Below, in pieces: positions 54,038 through 63,130 of a stretch of 64,000 nt of DNA. The stretch lies in NCBI GenBank assembly GCA_003161575.1, contig PMOE01000083.1:39774-103773 (forward strand), written 5' to 3'. The first letter of the stretch is position 1. Each line of letters starts with the position of its first letter. Source of the stretch: Acidimicrobiaceae bacterium. Lineage in GTDB: Bacteria > Actinomycetota > Acidimicrobiia > Acidimicrobiales > RAAP-2. The notes under the pieces are model-generated. The model was given only the letters and a program-made list of their open reading frames with translations, was not told the origin of the DNA and did no database searches. Position numbers and translations under genes: made by a program.

Positions 54038-54436
54038 ATGGGCACACGTGACCACGATGTCGGAGGGGTTGTCACAAAGGAGAGCCCCGAGTCGGTCGAC
54101 GATACCGTCTCTCGGCTCACCGAGATCGTGGAGGCAAGGGGAATGAAGGTGTTCGCGGTGATCGACCACAGCGCAGAAGCAAGGAGGAGCGGCCTCGAGT
54201 TACGCGACACGAAAGTGGTCATCTTCGGCAGTCCGGAGGCTGGAACGCCGGTGATGGAATCTGCGCCGCTCATCGCACTCGACTTGCCACTCAAAGTCTT
54301 GGTATGGGCAGATGGAGGTCAGACAAAGGTCAGCTATACAACTCCAGGTGCGCTCGCTAGTCGCTACCACGTCAGCAGTGAACTAGCCGGCAGACTCGTC
54401 GGAATCGACGCTCTCACCGACGCTCTCACCGGGTAG
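54038..54436 (+). CDS. DUF302 domain protein
   Basis: A 132-aa protein matching DUF302: SVDDTVSRLTEIVEARGMKVFAVIDHSAEA at the start, TKVVIFGSPEAGTPVME with the following ALDLPLKVLVW, and TPGALASRYHV at the end. DUF302 is a small alpha+beta domain, often a dimer, of unknown function and sometimes linked to redox or copper metabolism. Isolated gene in a sparse region. Confidence 0.9.
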   Translation: MGTRDHDVGGVVTKESPESVDDTVSRLTEIVEARGMKVFAVIDHSAEARRSGLELRDTKVVIFGSPEAGTPVMESAPLIALDLPLKVLVWADGGQTKVSYTTPGALASRYHVSSELAGRLVGIDALTDALTG

Positions 54437-54646
54437 AGACGGTCACCCCTCTCGGCTGGGCAACCTCGATCGATCGCATGAAAGTGCAACGCGTGCCGGG
54501 ATCGCCACGACGATTCTCACCAACTGATTGACAGTGTGAGTACGGGCAAGTGGGCTCGGAAGTACGGTCCGATTCCCATACCCACGCGAATCGACTGGAT
54601 CCCCCGTCTCGGCCTGCCCGGTTCGGTCACTCGGAGAGGGGACGCC

Positions 54647-54790
54647 TCAGGCGAAGGTGGCGGACGCCACGGTGGACCCGGTGGAGGTAACGAGCTTCGC
54701 CCCCCGAAGCCGGCCGATGTTCGCCCGGATGGTCCTCGCCCACTGACCTGTCCCGTTGTGGAGCTCGAAGGCACCCACGGCCACGGCCGA
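54647..54790 (-). pseudogene. Possible truncated C-terminal gene fragment
   Basis: The reverse strand from ~54790 reads AVAVGAFELHNGTGQ then WARTIRANIGRLRGAKLV and ends ATFA-stop, with good codon bias, but has no start and stops being protein-like at the same point where the AAA remnant begins on the other strand. It looks like the C-terminal ~48 residues of a protein I cannot name. May be chance. Confidence 0.3.
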
Positions 54791-54804
54791 CTCGGGGGAA
54801 ATTC

Positions 54805-55250
54805 TCGGACTCTGGCTCCACCGACCGGGTGGTGGCGTCACTGCTTACCGAGCTCGACGGCATCCATCAGCTGCGCGACATCGTGGTGATCGGAGCCACA
54901 AACCGCCCAGACCTCATCGACCCCGCGTTGCTTCGCCCAGGGCGGCTAGAGCAGCTCGTCTATATCCCTCCACCCGATGCTCCCGCACGGGGAGAGATAC
55001 TGAACACAGCAGCCCGCCACACGCCACTGGAAGCCGACATCGATCTCGGGGCGTTGGCCATGGCCTGCGACGGTTATTCGGCTGCGGATCTGACGGCCCT
55101 CGTGCGCGCAGCGGCCATGTCCGCAATGCGCCGTTCACTCAACGCCCCGTCGTGACCGCAGCGGACATCCGTGAAGCCGCGAAGGCAGTGAAACCTTCAC
55201 TCGACGGGGGGCAAGTAGCCGAATTGAAGTCCTTCGCCGCGTCTCACTGA
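54805..55250 (+). pseudogene. 5'-truncated, frameshifted AAA+ ATPase (Cdc48/VCP-like D2 domain)
   Basis: Homology to bacterial Cdc48-type ATPases starts abruptly at DSGSTDRVVASLLTELDGI, runs through the second-region-of-homology motif VIGATNRPDLIDPALLRPG and the sensor-2 region DGYSAADLTALVRAA, and breaks at ~55140 (RRSLNAPS-stop). The next frame continues VVTAADIREAAKAVKPSLDG to a natural stop at 55250. Walker A and B are absent, so the protein cannot hydrolyse ATP. A remnant of a once complete gene. Confidence 0.75.
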
Positions 55251-55557
55251 GCAGTGGCAAGAAGGCGGGATACCGAACTCGAAGGATTACGAAGCGCAAT
55301 TCGGTGGGAATCGTGGGTCGGACACCGAAGTGGCGACCCTGACTCCTGTCATGGCGCCACCCACTGCTAATGATCGGATGCGCTGCGTGTGCCCAGGCAT
55401 GTACGAATGAGGCCGACTCCATATCCCCGAAGACCGGCTCTTCGGCGAAGACGACCCCAGCAACACCACGCAGCCGAATGACCGCTTGACTCAGCGCACC
55501 CAGAACCCTTCGAAAGGGCCCAGTGCCAATCGGTCCGGCGGAACTAACATCATCTAT
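55251..55557. other. Gap upstream of the epimerase gene, no gene seen
   Basis: A 307-bp stretch. A reverse-strand frame of 275 codons covers it but is antisense to the epimerase gene and is not protein-like. A TTG at 55486 could extend the epimerase by 24 residues that are not conserved. Confidence 0.4.
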
Positions 55558-56100
55558 GTGAGCGGCGAACCTCAGGTAGAAGGTGGCGACGCTCTCATCC
55601 CCAAGCACTCTGCCGTCGATGCGACCGGGGGACTCAAAATCGAACTCATCGATGGCGTAAGATTTCGCGCTGTTCGGCCGGTCAACCACGAGGACGGCAC
55701 GCTCACCGAGATCGCTCGGGAATCTTGGACCGAGATAGATCTGCCTATCGTGCAGGTCCACGTCACATCGACACTTCCGGGGCGCGTCCGCGCCTGGGGT
55801 CTGCACGAGCACTCCACCGACCGATTGTTTGTCGTCAGCGGGCTGACATCGATCGTCGTATATGACGCACGGCGCGGCTCGGCGACCTTCGGTGCCATCA
55901 ACCATTTCCTGATTGGGGACCGGAGCCCCGGACTCCTCGTCATACCGCCGAACCTTTATCACGGATGGCGGAACATCGGCACGACCGAGGCGTTCATCGT
56001 CAACATGCCGTCGGCTCGATACGACTACGACAAACCGGACGCCCTGGATCTTCCCTATGAATCGCCGGACGCGTCGGACATCGTGCCCTTCCGCTGGTGA
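55558..56100 (+). CDS. dTDP-4-dehydrorhamnose 3,5-epimerase-like cupin
   Basis: A 180-aa RmlC-like cupin: GVRFRAVRPVNHEDGTLTEIARE near the N-terminus, VQVHVTSTLPGRVRAWGLHEHSTDRLFVVSG and LLVIPPNLYHGWRNIGTTEAFIVN. The conserved His of RmlC is present in the WGLHEHSTD context. It most resembles the epimerase-like proteins that accompany sugar-nucleotide or glycosyltransferase genes. GTG 55558 is a compromise; TTG 55486 is possible. Overlaps the glycosyltransferase gene by GTGA. Confidence 0.83.
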   Translation: MSGEPQVEGGDALIPKHSAVDATGGLKIELIDGVRFRAVRPVNHEDGTLTEIARESWTEIDLPIVQVHVTSTLPGRVRAWGLHEHSTDRLFVVSGLTSIVVYDARRGSATFGAINHFLIGDRSPGLLVIPPNLYHGWRNIGTTEAFIVNMPSARYDYDKPDALDLPYESPDASDIVPFRW

Positions 56101-56990
56101 AGAAACCCTCTCGGCGGGTACCGCGTGTCACCGCGATCATCCCCACGTTCAACTGGTCGACCGTGCTGAACTGTTCAATTGGCAGCGTGCTCGATCAGAC
56201 GTTCGAAGACTTTGAGCTGCTGGTAATCGGCGATGGGTGTACTGACAACTCCGAAGAGGTGGTCGCCTCCTTCGCTACCCGCGACGAACGAGTCCGCTGG
56301 ATCAATCTTCCTCAGCACAGTGGCAGCCAGGTCGGCCCCAACAATGAGGGCCTGCGCCAGGCCGAGGGCGAGTTCATCGCGTATCTCGGGCACGATGACC
56401 TTTGGCTACCGCGCCACCTCGAGTTGCTCGTCTCGACCATGGCCGCACCGGTGACCGGCCAGACAACCTCTCTTGACGGCCCGGCCATGACTCACGGGAG
56501 GGTGGTGCTCGTCAACCCGGATCGTGAGCCGTTCGTATTCCCGCACTCCTCTTGGAGTTACCTGCCCCCTCAGTGGATTCCCCCGACCTCGAGCCTCCAC
56601 CGGGCGTCGGCTCTGCAGAGGATCGGTGGATGGCGGAGCCACGGCTCGACCGGCACCCTCGACCCTGAGACCGACCTTTGCGCTCGGGTCGCGAAGGAGT
56701 TCGGTCCCCCGGTGCTCGTCCCCCACCTGACCTCGGTCAAGCTGCCAGCCGGCTACCGCAAGAACGTCTACCGGACGCGTCCCAACCACGAGCAGACAGC
56801 GTGGCTCAGTCGCATCCGCGAGTCCACTGACCCTGAAGCGGAGCTCGAACGGCTGTGCGGGGAACCGGACGTACCCGGCCCGGGCGGCGGCGACCCGGCA
56901 ACCCTCCTTGAGCCGGTCATGCGGTCCTCGGTGACCGCCGAAGAGCGCTACCGGATACTCCGCCACTTCAAGGGCCTCGACCCGCCCTGA
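56097..56990 (+). CDS. Family 2 glycosyltransferase
   Basis: A 297-aa GT-A-fold inverting glycosyltransferase: RVTAIIPTFNWSTVLNCSIGSVLDQTFEDFELLVIGDG (nucleotide-binding half, read in parts) and the metal-binding acidic motif YLGHDDLWLPRHL. The C-terminus includes a Gly-rich acidic linker (PGPGGGDPA). No membrane helix, so it is cytosolic or membrane-peripheral. Translationally coupled to the epimerase-like cupin; together they point to addition of a modified deoxysugar to a surface polymer, but acceptor and donor are unknown. Confidence 0.88.
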   Translation: MKKPSRRVPRVTAIIPTFNWSTVLNCSIGSVLDQTFEDFELLVIGDGCTDNSEEVVASFATRDERVRWINLPQHSGSQVGPNNEGLRQAEGEFIAYLGHDDLWLPRHLELLVSTMAAPVTGQTTSLDGPAMTHGRVVLVNPDREPFVFPHSSWSYLPPQWIPPTSSLHRASALQRIGGWRSHGSTGTLDPETDLCARVAKEFGPPVLVPHLTSVKLPAGYRKNVYRTRPNHEQTAWLSRIRESTDPEAELERLCGEPDVPGPGGGDPATLLEPVMRSSVTAEERYRILRHFKGLDPP

Positions 56991-57106
56991 TCCGGAAGGT
57001 CGCGGGATATTCCAGACGCCTGTTCGGGCTCAGCTGTTGGACGCGCCCGACAATTGTGATTCCAATTCTGAAGTTCTCTCCGAGTGCGCTACACAGCTGG
57101 CCGGCG

Positions 57107-57143
57107 CGCTGATAGCGAGGGCGTCATACCCCCGCTATCAGCG
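57107..57143. terminator. Bidirectional hairpin between convergent genes
   Basis: Perfect 11-bp arms CGCTGATAGCG (57107-57117) and CGCTATCAGCG (57133-57143) around a 15-nt loop that can add three inner G-C pairs. It sits between the glycosyltransferase (rightward) and the ABC binding-protein gene (leftward). Confidence 0.75.
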
Positions 57144-57163
57144 GCGACGATCATATTGGCTGG

Positions 57164-58558
57164 CTACGACGTTGACACCAGCTTCTTTGGCGGGGTCGAA
57201 ATCTTCCCGGTGTACTTGGTAACCGGGCCGGATCCCACATTGGTCATCTCTACCGGCGAAACCGCAGTGCCACCAATCCAACTACCTGTGGGCGTGACCG
57301 CCGGCGGTGCGGTGCTGCTGAGCTTGATGACTTGAGCTCCTTGGAACCCGTAGTGCACGCTGCTCGAGTACGAGAGTGGCACGAATCCGGGGGTGACAAA
57401 GTTCATCCCCGACTTAGCAATCGCCGTCAGCAACCCCGACCGAGTGAGATTTTTCCCCGCGGCCTGCAACGCCTGGATGAAGGTGTAGCCCAGCGCGATG
57501 CCGTACTGAGTGTTGCCGTCCAGTCCGGACTTGGCATAGAGACTAGGCGCGTAGTCCACCAAGAGTTTCTTCTCAACCTGAACCCACGGATTGGAGACTT
57601 CGGACTCCGGTGCGAAGTAAGAGTCGGTAATCGCCCCGTTCAAAAGACCAGCAGCCGCCTGGGCTTGTGCAGCGGTGCCCCCGCCTTTCTGCGTGAACGA
57701 CGAAAGCAACGGTCCGACGGTCGGGGCGTCTGCTCCGACATTGGAGATGACGTATTGGGGCTGGTAACCAATGGCAGCTGCTGGGAGCATCGCCAGTGCT
57801 GTCGCCGCCGGGATCGTGGCCAGCGCAACCACCTGAGCTCCTGCTGACTTCAACGCAGCCACCTGATTGGACAATGGACCAGCCAACGTGGCGGCGTCAT
57901 AGGTTTGACGTGACACCACCGACGCCGACGGGAGCTCCATGTCCAATCCCTTGATGAAGTCTTGACCGAACTCGTCATCTTGGGTCAGATAACCAACTTT
58001 CTTCCCAGCGAAGTTGGCCTTTATATAGGCACCGAGAATTTTACCCTCGACGGTGTATGGGGGCTGCCATCCGAAGCTCTCGGGGTATTTCGGATTACTC
58101 CAACAGTTGCACCCGGACTCGATGAATAGCTGGGGCACCTTCTCTGAATTTAAGAATGCTTGCACCGCAGTCTGAGTGGGCGTCCCGAGCGATCCAACAT
58201 CGGCGAACACGGTGTCCTGCAGAACCAGCTTGCGAGTCAGCGTCGCGGTATTCGCAGGGTTGTACCCATCATCGAGATAGGTGTAATGGATCTTGCGACC
58301 ATTGACCCCTCCATGGGCGTTGACCCAGTCGAACACGGCATTCATGGCGGGGGCAATCTCGTCGTAACCGGGGGCGGCGGGCCCGGTAAGCGGCACAGTT
58401 GCTCCAATCGAGATGGTGTTGGAGGTCACCCCCGGAGCTGACGAACCTGAGGCACCCGCTGAGGGTGCCAGGACCGTTACCGCCAGAGCTACCCCCATGG
58501 CACCAGCCACGAAGGTACTCGTCCACCTGCCTATGGAAGTGCGATTGCTATATCTCAT
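57164..58558 (-). CDS. ABC transporter substrate-binding protein, branched-chain amino acid (HAAT) type
   Basis: A 464-aa exported receptor with a signal peptide (basic NRTSIGRW, then a hydrophobic core ending near SAGASG). The Leu/Ile/Val-binding fold (Peripla_BP_6) shows ISIGATVPLTGPAAPGYDEI, GGVNGRKIHYTYLDDGYNP and LTQDDEFGQDFIKG. AAGGAG lies 6 nt before ATG 58558, which rules out the ATG at 58576. It has an unusual Cys pair (SGCNCW, ~residue 147). Last gene of the five-gene importer operon; ligand probably an amino acid, amide or aromatic acid. Confidence 0.92.
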   Translation of the reverse strand: MRYSNRTSIGRWTSTFVAGAMGVALAVTVLAPSAGASGSSAPGVTSNTISIGATVPLTGPAAPGYDEIAPAMNAVFDWVNAHGGVNGRKIHYTYLDDGYNPANTATLTRKLVLQDTVFADVGSLGTPTQTAVQAFLNSEKVPQLFIESGCNCWSNPKYPESFGWQPPYTVEGKILGAYIKANFAGKKVGYLTQDDEFGQDFIKGLDMELPSASVVSRQTYDAATLAGPLSNQVAALKSAGAQVVALATIPAATALAMLPAAAIGYQPQYVISNVGADAPTVGPLLSSFTQKGGGTAAQAQAAAGLLNGAITDSYFAPESEVSNPWVQVEKKLLVDYAPSLYAKSGLDGNTQYGIALGYTFIQALQAAGKNLTRSGLLTAIAKSGMNFVTPGFVPLSYSSSVHYGFQGAQVIKLSSTAPPAVTPTGSWIGGTAVSPVEMTNVGSGPVTKYTGKISTPPKKLVSTS

Positions 58559-58597
58559 TACTGCTCCTTTTCTCATCGTGTATTTCTTCGACTGTCG

Positions 58598-59719
58598 CTA
58601 TCTCTCATCTGATTGGTAAATGGGAACTCTGTCGTCGGGGAGCCCAGACGCCGGGTGAATGACGGCGGGTTGGCGGAAGAGCAATCCCAAAATACGCCGC
58701 CACGTCCACCGCAGACCTCCTTGGATGCCCGTGGGCGCTGCGATCATGACCACGATCAAGACAACGCCGAAGATGATCGTTGCGAGGTAGGCGCTCGCCC
58801 CGCTCCCGAGGTTGAAATAGCCCGAAAGCGAAGTTGACCACTGCGAGAGGTACACCAAGAGGACGGCCCCCCACCACATGCCCATAAGACTGCCCGTCCC
58901 TCCGAGCACCATGGCGGCCAACAGCTGAATGGAAAGGGTCAACGGAAACTCCCCCGTATTGACGACCCCAGTCGACAGCCCGAGGAAACCACCGGCCAGC
59001 CCGGCGCAGCCCGCACTGATCACGAATGCCAGTACCTTTGTTCGACCCACATGAATCCCGGCCACGGACGCCGCAATTTCGTCGTCGCGCACCGCTCGAA
59101 ATGAGCGTCCGAACCGACTCTGGATAAGATTTGCCAACAGCACAAGCGTGATCAGTGCGCCAATAATTTGTATCCAAGCCAACCACTCCTCAGGATTTAT
59201 GTTCCCTGGAGCGTTCGGTACTGTGGTGGTCAGTCCTTGATCGCCGCCGAAGGTAGTACTCCATTTGTCGGCAATCGGAGGAAGAGCCAACGCGAACAGC
59301 AAGGTCATCCCCGCCAGATACGGGCCCTTCAATCGAGTGGCAGGTATGCCGATCACGAGACCCATCGCAGCTGCCGCGCCGATGGCGGCCAGCAGTTCGA
59401 CGATGAAATTCATCTGAGTGTGGGTCATGAGAAGGGCCATTGTGTACGCACCGACGGCCATGAATGCACCATTACCGAGCGAGATCTGGCCGTTCATCCC
59501 GGTGAGCAGGCTAAGGCCAGCCAAGGCAATCACGTAGAGCGCGATTTCGCCGATCTCGTAATCGTTGTACGGACTAAGCGAGGAGGTAACGAGATACAGG
59601 ATCCCAGCCCCGCAGAGCGCGAGAATCAAATGGCGAAGCAACGGTTGGGTTGGCAGTCGGAAGCGCCGCAACCACGACGTGTTGTCCAGCGAGTGACGCG
59701 GGGGACCTTGCTGGCGCAC
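58598..59719 (-). CDS. Branched-chain amino-acid-type ABC permease (LivM-like)
   Basis: A 373-aa membrane protein of about ten helices. Signature segments: ALAGLSLLTGMNGQISLGNGAFMAVGAYT, RLKGPYLAGMTLLFALALPPI and SRFGRSFRAVRDDEIAASVAGI, the cytoplasmic EAA-type loop. GTG 59719 follows GGAGGGTCTGAG and overlaps the LivH stop; the longer frame upstream lies within LivH. The C-terminal ~50 residues are soluble. Confidence 0.9.
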   Translation of the reverse strand: MRQQGPPRHSLDNTSWLRRFRLPTQPLLRHLILALCGAGILYLVTSSLSPYNDYEIGEIALYVIALAGLSLLTGMNGQISLGNGAFMAVGAYTMALLMTHTQMNFIVELLAAIGAAAAMGLVIGIPATRLKGPYLAGMTLLFALALPPIADKWSTTFGGDQGLTTTVPNAPGNINPEEWLAWIQIIGALITLVLLANLIQSRFGRSFRAVRDDEIAASVAGIHVGRTKVLAFVISAGCAGLAGGFLGLSTGVVNTGEFPLTLSIQLLAAMVLGGTGSLMGMWWGAVLLVYLSQWSTSLSGYFNLGSGASAYLATIIFGVVLIVVMIAAPTGIQGGLRWTWRRILGLLFRQPAVIHPASGLPDDRVPIYQSDER

Positions 59720-59720
59720 C

Positions 59721-60599
59721 TCAGACCCTCCGAACCGAGTGTCTTGCGAAGATCCCCTCCGGCCGAGCCATGAGGGCGACCATAAGTAGTACCAGGGCGC
59801 CCAACGGCTGAAGCCCGGAACCCAGATAGCCCCCGACATACGAAATACAGAGCCCCGTGATCAATCCGCCGATCAACGCCCCTACCGGACTTTCGAGCCC
59901 GCCGATCACCGCTGCCGTAAATGCATAGACCAAGACGAGGTCCATGTAATAGGGGCTGAAAGAGCTCGTCGGTGCAACGAGGAGACCAGCCAACGACCCG
60001 GCCACTCCCGCCAGGGCCCAGCCGAGGGTGAGGAGCATCCCGACACGGACACCGAGCAGCCTCGCGATCTCCCCAGCAAAGGCGGACGCGCGCATCCGAA
60101 GACCGAGTGTGGTTGCCCGGAAGAGCACTAGGATCGCAATCATGAGAACGAGAACTGCCACGACTATGAACACGTCGAAATGTGAAAACGCGATCTTAGA
60201 ACGACCGACGGTGAGCCCACTTTGAGAGTACGCAGCGGGAAATCCGCGGCTCGCGTTGCCATAGATGACCCCGGCTATCCCCTCCAGCACGACCAATAAT
60301 CCAATAGTGACAACGACTGGATTGAGTTCGGACTTGCCCTTCAGTGGGCGAATCAATACGCGCTCTACCAGGGCACCTAGGACGAAGCCGATTGCCAAGG
60401 CCGCCACGAAAGCCCACCAATAACCGAGCCCTTGAGCTAGGAGACTCGAGGCGAGAAACGTCGTCATCATGGCCATTGCCCCTTGGGCAAAATTGATGAT
60501 CTTGGTCGCTCGGAAGATCAGAACGAGCGCCAAGGCCAAGGCAGCGAAAATCATTCCGCTGGAAACGCCATCAAGTGTGATGTTGATGAACAGGCTCAT
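59721..60599 (-). CDS. Branched-chain amino-acid-type ABC permease (LivH-like)
   Basis: A 292-aa membrane protein of about eight helices: GVSSGMIFAALALALVLIFRATKIINFAQGAMAMM at the N-terminus (typical 'NFAQGxM' motif) and LRMRASAFAGEIARLLGVRVGMLLTLGWAL, which is the coupling-helix region. The middle gene of the importer, with 9 bp to LivF and 1 bp to LivM. Confidence 0.92.
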   Translation of the reverse strand: MSLFINITLDGVSSGMIFAALALALVLIFRATKIINFAQGAMAMMTTFLASSLLAQGLGYWWAFVAALAIGFVLGALVERVLIRPLKGKSELNPVVVTIGLLVVLEGIAGVIYGNASRGFPAAYSQSGLTVGRSKIAFSHFDVFIVVAVLVLMIAILVLFRATTLGLRMRASAFAGEIARLLGVRVGMLLTLGWALAGVAGSLAGLLVAPTSSFSPYYMDLVLVYAFTAAVIGGLESPVGALIGGLITGLCISYVGGYLGSGLQPLGALVLLMVALMARPEGIFARHSVRRV

Positions 60600-60608
60600 G
60601 CTGACTAC

Positions 60609-61319
60609 CTAGAATCCCAGGTAATGATGTCGCAAGCCACTGTCCGCAGCCACGGCGGCCGCAGTGTCGGAAATCACCACTTCACCAAGGTTGAGCACCA
60701 CCGCGTTCCGAGAGACAGACAGTGCGCTGCGAGCGTTCTGCTCCACAAGCACGACGGTTACATCCGTTCCGTCTGTGTGTTCTCGAAGAAGTGCCATAAG
60801 CTGAGCCGTCACGAGCGGTGCCAACCCCAGTGATGGCTCATCGAGCAAGAGCAACTTTGGACGCGAGATCAAGGCACGGCCGATGACCAACATCTGGCGC
60901 TCTCCACCGGAGAGTGTCGAGGCATGCCGACGACGGAAGCCACTAAGCCGGGGGAAGAGCTCAAACGTCGCCTCGATAGCTCCCTGACGCTCACGGCGTC
61001 GAATGCACCAAAGGGTGGCCAGTCGGAGGTTATCCTCCACCGTCAGCTCCTCAATGATGCCTCGACCTTCTGGGACGTGGGCGACACCCCGACGGGCAAT
61101 GTTCTCCACCGTCTTCCCAACTAGTTCCTCTCCTTCGAAGCAGACCGAACCCGAACGAGGCTTCACCAGCCCCGAGATGGAGCGGAGCAAGGTGGTCTTG
61201 CCCGCACCGTTGGCGCCCAGAATCGCCGTGATCGCACCGGGTTGCGCGGAGAATGTCACCGAGCTGAGCGCGTTGACCGCCCCATACGAGACACTGAGTT
61301 CTTCGATTTCAAGCATCAT
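60609..61319 (-). CDS. Branched-chain amino-acid-type ABC ATPase (LivF-like)
   Basis: A 236-aa ATPase. Walker A GANGAGKTT, GVAHVPEGRGIIEELTVEDNL (typical LivF), signature TLSGGERQMLVIGRALI and Walker B LLLLDEPSLGLAP. Two adjacent ATGs (61319, 61316) both serve as starts; the longer frame upstream overlaps LivG and is not conserved. It overlaps the LivG 3' end by 11 bp. Confidence 0.93.
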   Translation of the reverse strand: MMLEIEELSVSYGAVNALSSVTFSAQPGAITAILGANGAGKTTLLRSISGLVKPRSGSVCFEGEELVGKTVENIARRGVAHVPEGRGIIEELTVEDNLRLATLWCIRRRERQGAIEATFELFPRLSGFRRRHASTLSGGERQMLVIGRALISRPKLLLLDEPSLGLAPLVTAQLMALLREHTDGTDVTVVLVEQNARSALSVSRNAVVLNLGEVVISDTAAAVAADSGLRHHYLGF

Positions 61320-62166
61320 CGAATGCTTGAGAGTGCCCGGAAGACTTGTCGATCTCATCACCCAAATACGCCGTCGCCACCTCGGGGTTAGATCGGACGG
61401 ACTCGGGAGTTCCATCGGCGATCACGCGACCGAAATCCAATACAACTATCCGGTCGCAGACCGACATGACCAGATCCATGTGATGTTCGACGAGGAGGAT
61501 ACCCATCCGAGACCTGAGGCCTCGAATCATCGTGGCGAGCTCATCCATTTCGTCGTTCGAGAGTCCACTAGCGGGCTCATCGAGCAAAAGTAGGCTCGGT
61601 TCTGCGATGAGGGCTCGCGCGAGGGCGGCGCTCTTTTGAACGGCAAAGGGAAGCGCGGCGGGGAGATATCGGGCGTATGCGCCAACGCCAAGTTCATCGA
61701 GCAACTCGCGAGCGCGTAACGCTAACCGACGCTCTTCTCTACTGGAGCGCCAAAGTCCGAGGAACGCCGACGCGATGTCACTGCGAAGACCAGCTTGAGC
61801 TCCAGCCATCACGTTCTCGAGGAGCGTCAACCCAGCGAAAAGGCCAACCCCTTGGAGGGTCCGGGCAATCCCGAGCTTGGTCAGATCGTGGGGGTGGTGG
61901 CGCTCCAGTAGCGAAATCCCGCCATAACTGACTTGACCCGAGTCTGCTCCCACAAATCCGCAAATGATGTTGAACAGCGTCGTTTTGCCCGCGCCGTTGG
62001 GTCCGATCACGCCGACGGTTTCCCTCTGGAAGGCAGTCAAGGAGACTTGATCGAGAGCGAGAAGGCCCCCGAATCCGACACTCAACCCCTCGATGAGAAG
62101 TGCCTTCCCCTCGCTTTTGGCCGGGGCATGCGGCTCAGGCTCGATGGCGATCACTGAAGACCTCAT
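61309..62166 (-). CDS. Branched-chain amino-acid-type ABC ATPase (LivG-like)
   Basis: A 285-aa ATPase. Walker A GPNGAGKTTLFN, GIARTLQGVGLFAGLTLLENV (LivG has R-T-F/L-Q at this place), Walker B LLLLDEPASGLSNDE and H-loop LLVEHHMDLVMSVCD. The usual signature LSxGxQ is altered to LPFAVQKSAALARAL, an oddity for the family. First gene of the importer operon, so its promoter lies in the ~500-bp gap upstream. Confidence 0.9.
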   Translation of the reverse strand: MRSSVIAIEPEPHAPAKSEGKALLIEGLSVGFGGLLALDQVSLTAFQRETVGVIGPNGAGKTTLFNIICGFVGADSGQVSYGGISLLERHHPHDLTKLGIARTLQGVGLFAGLTLLENVMAGAQAGLRSDIASAFLGLWRSSREERRLALRARELLDELGVGAYARYLPAALPFAVQKSAALARALIAEPSLLLLDEPASGLSNDEMDELATMIRGLRSRMGILLVEHHMDLVMSVCDRIVVLDFGRVIADGTPESVRSNPEVATAYLGDEIDKSSGHSQAFDDA

Positions 62167-62660
62167 GCTTGGAGAAGTGTCACGGAGCGAGAAAGAGCGT
62201 TCTTCGGCGGGATACCCGGCCGCTCGCGGGGCATCGAAAGGGTCACTACCGACGAAGCCAAACGTATCTGGTGGAGTCGGTCGACAATCGATCCGGGAGA
62301 GTCGATTGGTGCTGAGTCACGAAGCGATTCGTGAGCGCCGCGAAAATGAATCCGCGATTGGTGCTCGGAACGCCCACTGCTGCCACCCCTTCCCCTCAGG
62401 GATTGACGTTACAACCGATTGCGAATCGGCTGCTCGGCCCAGTCCTCGCCTCTTGCACTTCGTGCCGGCCCTTCGGCGCGGTACCTCCAAATGGAAGGAT
62501 ACCTAAGATTACATCGACGAAGATCGATCCCAGGGCACTCGGGATCCCTCCATGTGCCCAGCGCGTGTGATCATCCTCACCGATCTTCCCCTACTCCAGC
62601 CGGTCCTAACGAGACCTTTGGTCGACCGCGTTCGAGAAGCGCACCTTCGCCGCGGGAAAC
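62167..62660. other. Gap upstream of the importer operon, no gene seen
   Basis: Almost 500 bp. Frames on both strands are short or have atypical codon use. It should hold the leftward importer promoter. I could not identify a regulator gene or operator. Confidence 0.5.
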
Positions 62661-62857
62661 ATGCGAACACCCGATCGGACTCCAGACCGCGTCGCGGAAC
62701 TGAGTGGATGGACGCTCGCTCGAGCGCACGCCGTAGCGGCGACCGCGCAGCGATCCACGGATACATCGGATCGGGCGATTCATTCGACCGTGCAGTCAGC
62801 GCATTTGCCAGCGCCTATGCAGACCAGACCGAGCGGGATCATGAGCGCTGTTCATAG
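62661..62857 (+). pseudogene. Frameshifted 3' remnant of a DUF2252 gene
   Basis: One frame reads ELSGWTLARAHA and the next continues RSGDRAAIHGYIGSGDSFDRA then FASAYADQTERDHE, which joined is the conserved end of DUF2252 proteins. The shift is at ~62735 where GCCGTAGCGGC follows. Everything upstream of WTLARAHA is missing or unrecognisable. DUF2252 proteins are kinase-like but uncharacterised. Confidence 0.7.
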
Positions 62858-63130
62858 CGGTCGAGAAGGGCGAGCTACCTGGCCAATGACCGCCGGTCCT
62901 TTTCGCTCTCTCGTGGCCAAACTCCCTCTTCCTCCACTTCTGTCCAAAAGTCCGCTCCAGTGCAACGTGGCGTGGGCCGGGTTTTCGCCAGCTCACAAGT
63001 ACCATCAGGGAGCGACGCAACAGAGCCCCATCGGCGCTGGCCGAGATCGGAGCCAACAAGGTGGTTACCACGGACCGTCGCACGAGGCGACACGTTCAAC
63101 CGCTCGGCGAGATCCCGCGCGAAGGCGGTT
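62858..63130. other. Gap before the WS/DGAT gene, no gene seen
   Basis: Overlapping short frames on both strands, none resembling a family. It lies between the DUF2252 remnant and the 3' end of the acyltransferase gene. Confidence 0.4.

Noticed and set aside
55135..55962. 275-codon reverse frame over the epimerase gene
   Set aside because: Antisense to a gene with clear cupin motifs; no family pattern in the reverse product.
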